Shown here piece after piece: positions 49,638 to 59,400 of a DNA stretch of 64,000 nt. The notes beneath the pieces were generated by a model, which was not told the origin of the DNA, did no database searches, and saw only the letters and a list, made by a program, of their open reading frames with translations. Source of the stretch: Temnothorax longispinosus (taxonomy: Eukaryota > Arthropoda > Insecta > Hymenoptera > Formicidae); the NCBI RefSeq assembly GCF_030848805.1, contig NC_092369.1, positions 11,817,199-11,881,198 on the forward strand, in the 5' to 3' direction. The stretch's first letter is position 1. Each line of letters starts with the position of its first letter. The position numbers and the translations under genes are program-made.

Positions 49638-51026
49638 TTAAACCCCTTCAAAATCGGAGTTCTGTGGGACGGGATGAGAAATTTCTTCGTAATCTTGCCT
49701 GCCGTAACCTGTAAATAATTTGGACGAAATAACATACAGTCTAATTTCGCAGAATCATTGAGAAGCAGGAACTGCTGCTGCGGCACATTACACTTTCATG
49801 CAACATAAATGCGGGCGAGAAAGCAGTTTGGCAGTAAAATAAGTGCCATAACTGGTAGGTACATAGAAACCTAGGTAACTAAAAGTCGTTGATTATTAAT
49901 AATGCACAGAGTAACTATAGTTTGCAGTAAAGCGTACGTGCACATACTTAAAATCAGATCTCGTCGAAGCACTACAAAAGCGTAGACACGTAGCCAGTGA
50001 TTTACTGACCCATGGCAGGACTCGGTGCAAATACTGTGGCTAAGTTGCCACCTCTCCCCTGGCCCATTCGCAGCAGGTATATACTCGAGACAGGACGAAC
50101 GATCAAATTTATGATCATAAGGGCTGCGCTAAACTTATCAGACGCATCTACAAGTTAGTGAAATCAGACTGCAGACAGATTACATCTTTTGTATAGAATA
50201 GATCAATAAACAATTTTAACCTAACCTATCCTATTTGCTTTTTTCTTTAATGAACAATGTGAAAGACATATAGTAATATACGTATAATATATTCGATATA
50301 TATACTCACGGTTGTATTCTGATGGATAGTAGACTGCTAACGTAATCACATCGAGAAATATAGAGAGTACATTTATGAAAAATGCCTGTAAAACAATATA
50401 TAATCACGACCAATTCTAAATAAAAAAAATAAGTCCTCTCCTCTTGCTCCCTTAATAACTTACAAATTGCAGTGGTTCGTCTGATTCGACGCTATGAACA
50501 GCCCAAAATATACAAACAAAGAATAGCAAATTATAGAACAATACAGATTTTGGACACCAATTTCCTTGCATACCCCTGTAACGTATATTTTATATGTGAG
50601 ACAGATTATAATGAAAGTACAGGTTCTTACAAATACATAAAATTTCTCCACTTTGGAAGAATGCAATGCTGTCCTTACCATGTTACCAGGATCAAGTGAA
50701 TTGCAAATATGATCTGAAAGAAATATAATGATAAACGATATCTTTTCGCCTTTGTTCAATTATCATGCAACATTTATATAAGTATTTATAAATTTAACTG
50801 TCAATCACAAAACGGAAATAAATTATGACTTCATATACATGTGCAAATGTCAATTTGTTTTCGCAGTAAAGTGTTACGTATTTGCAGAAAGTACGATACA
50901 ATGACAATATCACGCCGTATCGATGAAAACACTGAAAACGCACACACTGAAACAGAAAAGAATGTAGCTGGCACTACGTTTACATACCTTTAAAGGAAAA
51001 TGGGATAAATTGGTTAGATTAGGCAT
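49638..51026 (-). CDS. AGTRAP: AGTRAP-like membrane protein (angiotensin II type-1 receptor-associated family)
   Basis: Six exons on the minus strand: 50988-51026, 50679-50713, 50464-50575, 50310-50385, 50010-50147 and 49638-49708. Together they encode 156 residues with continuous phases; human AGTRAP has 159. The first residues (MPNLTNLSHFPLK) start at a true ATG. Four hydrophobic segments follow: IIFAIHLILVTWG, the LFYNLLFFVCIFWAV region, AFFINVLSIFLDVITLAVYYP and the SAALMIINLIVRPVSSIYLL region, then a polar tail with GYGRQDYEEISHPVPQNSDF. The human family member sits in ER, Golgi and endocytic vesicles and promotes receptor internalisation; insects lack the same receptor, so the ligand here is unknown. 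The last donor is GTCAGT, weak but phase-consistent. Reading through it gives a stop one codon later and a shorter tail. Confidence 0.88.
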
Positions 51027-51247
51027 CTTCGTCGCGCGACAGTAACCTCTGTGCTTAATAATGACAAAAAGTATGGCAGATTAGTTGGAATTGCGATTAA
51101 AAAATATCTCTCTGGCTGACAAAGAAATATCTAATCTGCTTTTTCCGCCTACAACTTGGATTTAACAACAACATGAAGCGCACGTATTGCAACTACTGCA
51201 ACTACTCGGGCCAGAGAGAAACCTGAGAGAGGCCATCTCGGATCCCG
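51027..51247. other. Upstream region of AGTRAP
   Basis: About 220 bases between the AGTRAP start and the N run. It probably contains the AGTRAP 5' UTR and core promoter. No TATA box is obvious and no other gene is visible. Confidence 0.5.
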
Positions 51248-51747
51248 NNNNNNNNNNNNNNNNNNNNNNNNNNNNNNNNNNNNNNNNNNNNNNNNNNNNN
51301 NNNNNNNNNNNNNNNNNNNNNNNNNNNNNNNNNNNNNNNNNNNNNNNNNNNNNNNNNNNNNNNNNNNNNNNNNNNNNNNNNNNNNNNNNNNNNNNNNNNN
51401 NNNNNNNNNNNNNNNNNNNNNNNNNNNNNNNNNNNNNNNNNNNNNNNNNNNNNNNNNNNNNNNNNNNNNNNNNNNNNNNNNNNNNNNNNNNNNNNNNNNN
51501 NNNNNNNNNNNNNNNNNNNNNNNNNNNNNNNNNNNNNNNNNNNNNNNNNNNNNNNNNNNNNNNNNNNNNNNNNNNNNNNNNNNNNNNNNNNNNNNNNNNN
51601 NNNNNNNNNNNNNNNNNNNNNNNNNNNNNNNNNNNNNNNNNNNNNNNNNNNNNNNNNNNNNNNNNNNNNNNNNNNNNNNNNNNNNNNNNNNNNNNNNNNN
51701 NNNNNNNNNNNNNNNNNNNNNNNNNNNNNNNNNNNNNNNNNNNNNNN
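51248..51747. other. Assembly gap (run of N)
   Basis: Unresolved bases. The frame reported across this interval is meaningless. The gap lies between two divergent genes and next to two palindromic elements, a sequence type that often breaks assemblies. Confidence 1.
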
Positions 51748-52020
51748 TTATTATACTCTACGTAAACGAGTGATATATCGTAAGTTAATACAGAAGTAAC
51801 GCTCGCGTAAACGTACAGTATATGTCCTGCACAGTAATCATATATTGGACACTCAAGTGAAACGGTTGAATCAAACGAGTCAGTAATTCCATCGTAGAGC
51901 TATTAAACAGTACACGAGTTTTTCTGAATTAGTTGCAATTAGGACATTAACACATAATCCTACGTTTAGAAACATCTCATGTTATACGACGAATTGAATG
52001 AAAACCCCTTCTTGCCCCTT

Positions 52021-52174
52021 CTTCTGCACACAGGATGCGGAAACGCTTGCCGCGCGGCAAGAGGCGATGCGGTAGCCAATCAACGTGTTGCTTTTCCGTA
52101 AGAACCAAAAGTTTATTGGCTACTGCGTCGCTTTTTGCCGCGCGCCAAGCGTTTCCGCGTCCTGTGGGCAGAAG
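52021..52174. mobile_element. Palindromic MITE-like element 1
   Basis: Arms of about 60 nt (52021-52080 and 52115-52174) are near-perfect reverse complements, beginning CTTCTGC.CACAGGA.GCGG and running inward through GCGCGGCAA to AGCCAAT, around a 34-nt centre. The structure would fold as one long hairpin. No coding capacity. It sits about 450 bases before the MCCC2 start, so it may affect that promoter. Confidence 0.85.
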
Positions 52175-52374
52175 CCATATCTCAGGCTTCTCTCTGACCT
52201 AGCCTAGAAATAACCCCGCGCGACCATCGATTATGCATCGAATAATGCCAGTCATGCACGTATCTAATCGCGCACACATATGTGTACGTGTGGGTCCCAT
52301 GATAAGAAACAAACAATCTCTTCTACGTGGCCACGTGCGTCACTGGAGCACTGAGCTGAGCAGGTTCACTCTTC

Positions 52375-52540
52375 AGGCTATTCTACAATTGCGTAAACGT
52401 AGGGTTGTAGGAGTAGGAGTAAGAAATTGACCAATCCACAGTCGATTATTCTCCTCAAATTCGACTGTGATTGGTCAATTTCTTACTCTTACTCCTACAA
52501 CCCTACTGAACCCTACGTTTACGCAATTGTAGAATAGCCT
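52375..52540. mobile_element. Palindromic MITE-like element 2
   Basis: Outer arms AGGCTATTCTACAATTGCG (52375-52393) and its exact complement (52522-52540) continue inward through CGTAAACGTAGGG and GTAGGAGTA.GAGTAAGAAATTGACCAAT. The left arm lacks about 10 bases present in the right arm (a duplicated GTAGGG unit). TTC flanks both ends and may be the target duplication. It lies about 80 bases upstream of the MCCC2 ATG, so it probably sits in the promoter or 5' UTR. Confidence 0.88.
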
Positions 52541-52620
52541 TTCGACTTGCACGTTACGAGACGTGTCAATTGTTATCGACTGTCATTTCTCTCGTGGCGG
52601 TAGAAAAGTATTTATGAACG

Positions 52621-55230
52621 ATGTTACGACGGAGTCGTTATTTGCTGAGGCATTTTCAGCCCTCCGTGAGATTTTATCACGAGGAAGCGTCCGTCATCGG
52701 CAGCACGCCGGACACCAGTTCGCTGGTTTATCAGGTTAGGAAGTACAGTTGTGCATTTCACTGTTCTTTTTTTTGTAACTATACTTGTGCCACTTTGGAG
52801 GAAAATATAAACGTCATAATTTATAAAACTTATACACGAAGATCAACCTTTGATATTATAAATAATATTAACTTCTAAACATGTGCTTCTTGCTTTAATT
52901 ATGTAATATAAACAAATCACGTGTCTATATAGATATATATTATAAATATAAATGTACTGAATTTTGTAACATGAATAAATTACGTATCTATCTACAAATA
53001 TACTGTAAACGTAATTATTTTTTGCAGGATAATTACGCGCAAATGAAAAATCTTGTTGATCAGTTGAAAGACACTGTGGAGAAGATAGTTGAGGGTGGCG
53101 GGCAGAAAGCCAGGGACAGACATGTAAGCAAAGGGAAGCTCTTACCTCGGGAACGAATAAATACTCTTTTAGATAAGAATTCGCCTTTCTTAGAGTTCTC
53201 GCAATTGGCGGGTTACGAGATGTATGGTAAGGACGAAGTGCCGGCAGGAGGAATTATTACTGGCATCGGAAGAGTAGAAGGGTATATGACCCATAGATGA
53301 CAAAATCAACATTTTAGATTCTTTCGACATCAGTGTTTCAACCAAATTATTTTTTTTCAGCACCGAATGTGTAATACTTGTAAACGATAGTACTGTAAAG
53401 GGTGGTTCATATTACCCCATCACGGTCAAGAAGCATTTACGAGCACAAGAAATTGCAGAGGAAAATAGATTAACTTGCATATATCTGGTCGACAGTGGTG
53501 GTGCAAATTTGACCAAACAGGCTGATGTTTTTGCTGATAAAATGCACTTTGGCAGATCTTTCTATAATCAAGCAAACATGAGCGCCAAAGGGATAGCCCA
53601 AATCGCAGTGGTTATGGGAAGTTGCACAGCAGGTTTGTCATTATTTTCCATTATCGATATTCATGCTACGATCAACGTGATGCTACAAATGCTTTGGAGC
53701 ATTCTTCTTCTCTTTCTTTCTTTATTGAAAGAAAAGAGAAGAGGAATGCTTCGAAGCATTTGTAGCGTCACATTGACCGTAGCCTCAGTTCAACATTTAT
53801 TTTTGTTTTGTTTTATGTACTGATTTATCATTTGTATTCATTTTATAGGTGGTGCATACGTTCCTGCTATGGCGGACGAAAGTATTATAGTTGGCAATCA
53901 AGGTACAATATTTCTAGCTGGCCCACCACTGGTAAAGGCTTCAACGGGTGAAGAGGTTTCAGCAGAAGATTTAGGAGGAGCCGCGCTTCATTGTCGGTAA
54001 TGATTTTAAACGCTACACTGATCGTAAATGTTCACAATCAGTTATAATTAAAATTGTAGGCAATCTGGCGTAACCGATCACTACGCGATAGACGACACAC
54101 ATGCTTTGTATCTTGCACGTCGAGTTGTGAAAGATTTAAATCTGCAACAGTCTATGGATGTAAAAATCAGTAAAAACATTGAGCTGCCCGTCCACGCCAT
54201 CGATGACATCTATGGCATCGTCGGAGCGAATCTGAAACGTCCGTACGATGTGAAGGAAGTCATCGCGAGAATCGTGGACGGGTCGAAATTCCACGAATTT
54301 AAAGCGCAATACGGCGAAACCTTGGTCACTGGATTCGCCAAAATTTACGGCTATCCTGTTGGCATAATTGCGAACAACGGTGTATTGTTTTCGGAAAGTG
54401 CTCTAAAGGGAACTCACTTTGTACAGCTTTGCACTCGAAGAAAAATCCCTCTTATCTTTCTGCAAAATATTACAGGTACAATTATATAAACACCGTTAAT
54501 GTATTAAAATTTATGTCACGCAATTATATAATTAAACAAGTTCATCAATATAGGATTTATGGTGGGTAGAGATGCAGAATTAGGTGGTATCGCCAAAAAT
54601 GGCGCTAAAATGGTAACAGCGGTAGCATGCGCGCAGGTGCCGAAAATCACAGTGATAATCGGGGGTTCCTACGGAGCTGGGAATTTCGGTATCTCTTTTT
54701 AGCTATTTTAATATTTTCTTTCTGAAAAGAGAAAAAGATAATTTAAGATAATACGAATATCTGAATAGGAATGTGTGGTCGATCTTACTCCCCGCGTTTC
54801 CTTTACTCCTGGCCAAACGCTAGAATATCTGTAATGGGAGGAGAGCAAGCAGCGAGCGTATTAGCGCAAATCACGAGGGAGCAACGTGAGAGAGAAGGCA
54901 AACAGGTATGATTTAATTTTTGTTTCTTCAACATGCAGATATAAATATAAATTTCGATTTTGCAGTGGACTCAAGAAGAAGAAGAGAATCTCAAAAATCC
55001 AATTATAAAACAGATAGAGAAAGAAGGCAATCCATATTACTCCAGTGCTAGGTAAATTATTGTCGTTGCATAAAAAAAATAATTTTTTTACGAATATCCT
55101 GATATTTTTTAGAGTTTGGGATGATGGTGTGATTGATCCGGTGGACACGCGAGTCGTACTCGGCTTGAGTTTGTCAGCGAGTCTGAACGCGCCTATATCT
55201 GACACTAAATTCGGTATTTTCCGAATGTAA
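52621..55230 (+). CDS. MCCC2: Methylcrotonoyl-CoA carboxylase beta chain, mitochondrial
   Basis: Carboxyltransferase subunit of 3-methylcrotonyl-CoA carboxylase in the mitochondrial matrix. It moves the carboxyl group from biotin on the alpha subunit to 3-methylcrotonyl-CoA in leucine breakdown. Nine exons: 52621-52734, 53028-53281, 53361-53632, 53849-53996, 54060-54475, 54554-54688, 54769-54905, 54966-55051 and 55113-55230. They give 559 residues (human 563) with all phases matching. Diagnostic stretches: KLLPRERI, VPAGGIITGIGRVEG, VVMGSCTAGGAYVPAMADE, GTIFLAGPPLVKASTGEEVS, DIYGIVGANLKRPYDVKEV, GNNGVLFSESALKGTHFVQL, IIGGSYGAGNFGMCGR and ARISVMGGEQAASVLA. The Arg-rich start (MLRRSRYLLRHF) fits a mitochondrial presequence. 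The SGGANLTKQ loop has Thr where many relatives have Pro. Complete and apparently functional. Confidence 0.98.
53665..53783. mobile_element. Palindromic MITE-like element 3, inside MCCC2 intron 3
   Basis: Arms GCTACGATCAACGTGATGCT and GCTACGGTCAATGTGACGCT (the latter read on the minus strand from 53783) continue inward through ACAAATGCTT.G.AGCATTC to a CTTTCTTTC/GAAAGAAAG centre. About 119 bases in all, nearly one complete hairpin. It lies wholly in the intron between exons 53361-53632 and 53849-53996, starting 33 bases after the donor. Confidence 0.85.
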
Positions 55231-56412
55231 TACCAAGTATCAAAACGAGTGAAAGTATATCTTGAAAGTACCCCACGTTATTGTTAAGCTTTATGTTTTT
55301 TTTTTATATCTGATATATATACATATATATGTATACATGCGCCAAAAATTATATTTTGTAAAAGAAATATTTTTCTATTGTTATACATTCTAAATATATG
55401 TTTTGTTATATTTTACGCTGTTGATGATTTATATTTATAATAACGCTTACATGTCTATAATTTCATAATTCCTCCCGAATGCATCTTTCTGCCTTACAGA
55501 AGCATTTTCGTTGTATTTTTAATAACAGAAAATAGTATATTTTAACTCAGTTAAAATCGGCCTATTCTTCAAATACGTTCCTTATTATTGTAGTTTATTT
55601 TTAATGAGTATTAGGGGATAATTGTGACTTAAAAAATAATCACTGTGCCGCGCGTCTGCTGTCGATTTATTTATTTTACATTTATTTAACGTAATAATTA
55701 AACTGAGATTACAAATACGCAATTAATAATTACTTAGTAAATAATTAAGTCGCATTTTAATATTACACCTCGTCGCACGACTAGGTCTTCGTCTTTCTCC
55801 GCTCGCAAAGGCCAATTTTCTTTTGGCAGTTACTCTATCAAGAGATACAGCAGTTACTTACGATATATAATTAAAAAAAGATATAATAAAACTAAAAACT
55901 GAAACGTTGCGATTGAAAATTCGGCGGTCGCAGAGCGGAGAAATCATATACATATGTTACTGTTTATTATGTTAGCGCCAAAATAGTTAATCCATTATTT
56001 AAGCTTTCTTTGAATTCCAAATTCGATAATTTAAATTTTATCGAATTTGTCGCCTAACATTCGATTCTCGTTAAACATATTTTCAATATCACGCATAAAA
56101 GTACTTTAACATGGACGGTAATTTTACAATGAAGACAAGTTTCCTCTTGAGAAAATTATGCTACTTTGAAATATCGTTATTTTAAATCAAATTTCATTCA
56201 AGGCATATTTTGATTATACACTGTCTGATCACCGCTATATAATTAGTGATCTGCTGTTAGGACGATCGAAATCTCTCGATTATTAGTGAGCAAGTTAACT
56301 ATCATTCCCAGAAGCAATACTTCTTACTTTTCCTTCATGTTTTTAACATATCTCAGACTGCATCTTATTTACAGTTAGCAATATTTTTGTCAGGAAACAC
56401 GAATCTCATCTT
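55231..56412. other. Intergenic spacer between convergent MCCC2 and ZP genes
   Basis: About 1.2 kb of AT-rich DNA that should include both 3' UTRs. An AATAAA lies near 55884 on the plus strand, rather far from the MCCC2 stop. No gene or RNA seen. Confidence 0.65.
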
Positions 56413-59400
56413 CTACAGCAGTTTGTAGAAGCAAAGAAGGACCAAAAGGAGAGACAAGCTCAGCGCACTACACGAGGAACCATTGAGTACCACCTCGGTG
56501 ACTTTGTATTTAAACTGTTCCTTTATCTCTTCCGCGAGAAACGCTCTTTCGTGCGTCTTAATTGTCGTCGGATCGGACTGCTCCCTGATTTCTTCAGCGA
56601 TCACCGCCCTTTCCTTCGTGTGCGTCCTGTTCTTTCCTTTCCTGATGAATCCCGAAAGCACTAACAACATACGAAGTACATGTACACACCGTAACAGGAG
56701 CCATAAACATGATGAATACACGGTAATTATTCAAACGCTCATTCTCTTGGCGAGATGAAGATATATACCTTGATCGATCGTGACGTCATCCGCGGAATCG
56801 ACCTTGATGAACGTCGACATGGTTACCTCGAACAATTTATTCTTGTCGGTGCTTGACATCTCAATGGCGCGTCTTTTCCTGCCGAAACCGATTTGCCCGT
56901 TGCTGCATTCGATCTGAAATAAACACCCGCACGCATCTTAATAAACTTGATGAAAGAACGAGAGGTAGCGGCGTCCGACAGAGCGGAAAAAAGGATAACG
57001 ATTGTGGAAATAAAGTTAAAAAAAGTCGCTGATTTAATAATCGTGCTACGAAATAATAAGGCCATACCCCTGGACACTTATCCAAGCAGACGTTAACGGT
57101 GCCGCGGAACTGAACGTAGGTGCTTTCCGGGAACTTGAAGGCTCGGAATTTCGCCGTCAGGAAGTCGCCGTCCACGGTGTTGAAATTTTCGAACAAGTAA
57201 GGATCAACGGAGCACCTGCATAAAAAAAGAAGTGTTATGCAATCTATAATCTATACAACAATCTATAATCTTCTTATAAGAATGTCAACTTTTTATGTAA
57301 ACTTTTTTTTCTTCGTTGAATCATATAAAATGACTTTATTCAAGCAAATTTTCTTTGTTTAACGTAATATAATCTCATTTCAAGATTTCCACGTTGAAAA
57401 ACTAAAGATATTTTCAAATCAACAATATTCTTTTTTTCTGTGTATGCGCAAATTATGCATATGTGGCATGTAACTAGTTTCGATGCACGCGTTGCCGCGC
57501 GTTTAAATTGCACGTCAAACGTGCGCGTTTGAAAAAAGCACGCATTTGATTGGTGTAACCCTATAACTATGGAGACGCATGTTTGACGCGCATTATAACG
57601 CGCGGAAACGCGTACAGTGGAACCGTATAGTGCGAAACAATGTTTCTTCAATCGAGTGTGCAACGGCATCGACGTTGATCAATTACCCGTTAATAATAAT
57701 CGTTTCCTCCTGCGTTTTGGTGTCGGTGACCAACATGTAAGTCACCAGCAGACCGTAGATCGGCGCTGAATCGTTGTCCAAAAATATTTCCATCTGCAAC
57801 GGCGTACCGGGACTGACGTTGAGCTCGCCGGTCACCAAAGCTCCACCCTGCCTTACTCCGACGCCGAGGATCGGAACTGGTGCCGCTCCCGAAATTTCCT
57901 CACGTATGTCGATCACTCTAAAGCAGGTAAATAAATTTCTTTAAAATCTGATCTATCTACATCTGTTAAATTCGTGGTATCAAGTTATATTCAGTCATTT
58001 TTAACCTGTAAGTCGCCACTGCTCCTACTCGATATGTCATCATTAATTTAACTAAAACAAATACTAGTTAAAATAATACAATTTCGTATTAAAATAATAA
58101 ATTTCGACACACATGGTAGTTGAAAATAACAAAATATTACTCAAGATATTGATTTAAATTTCATCCTTTATAAATACTTAACAGTGTAAGAGTTAGAAAA
58201 AGAATATGATAATTAAAAATAGTATTTACAATAGGCTTTTGAAAGTTGACTTTAAATATTATCTCTAAGAACTTTCGTAAGTTTTTCTTCTCTATAATTT
58301 CTATAGGCATATCTTGCATCACAGGTATAATATATGTATATATATATATACCATGCATAAGCCTTTAAATTGTATAAGTTCAACTATCACGAACTACTTA
58401 AATCCGTCTGATTGCCACACATCAAATCCGCAATAAACTGCTCGACAGAAACGGATAGAACCGAAAACCGCAAGGTCGCAATCGCCTACTTTCCAAAATG
58501 AAATCATATAATAGGGGCGACCATCTGGCCGGTACGGTAATCAATGTTGCGTATCCAAATATGCAATTCCAAGCCAGCGGCAGTTTGTACACGCCACACC
58601 ATCGCGATGACCTGTGACGCCGTGCCATGTCGCGCCGCGCCGCGCCGCAGTTATCTCCGTAGGAAGATTCGACCCACTTTACGGTCTTATGCAAAATCGC
58701 GGAAGATTATGCGCGCGACCCCGAGCACGATCCATTTTATCGAGATAAAAAAAAGCAAAAGGCGAACCATCCGTGCGTGCTCGTCGCATTTTCCGGCCAC
58801 GTAAATCAATTCCGAGCCGGTATACGCGTGCTCCAGTTCGTGCAGACTCATCTCTCGCTTCCGCGACGTTATGGCATTGGATTACGGGCAACCGGGCGGC
58901 GTGGATCGTCGTCCTAGCGAAATCACGGTGACAGACGAAATAACGAAGACGAATGTTCGCCAGAATGGGTAGACCGTGAAATTACCAGGAGGCTAGGAAT
59001 CCGTACGCGGCAATGAGAAACGAGGTAAAACCGGGCAGATCGAGTTCTAAAATAAAAGGCGCGTATACGGAATGCAGTTCAATAACAAAGTATCGGGACT
59101 GGTACATTGGGAATCATTAGTCATTATTATGACTGTGACTCGTGTTATTTTACATGATTCCCTCCTCGTTCTGAACCGTCTCATTCTCCTTTTTCATTAT
59201 CTTGGACACAGAGCGCGCTTTGTTACATCGTTTTGTGACGCGTGACGACCTTTCGTATACGCGATATAATGTTGAGTAAAATATATTTAATTACGCGACT
59301 TATTTTCTATTGAAGGAGACACGCAATGTATCAGGCATGCTCGGGGAGAAATTCAATTTGTCCGAGCCGTCATTAACTGGAGGAATCCTTAGAATTTTCT

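Noticed and set aside
51187..51765. 192-codon frame across the N run
   Set aside because: Composed almost entirely of unknown bases.
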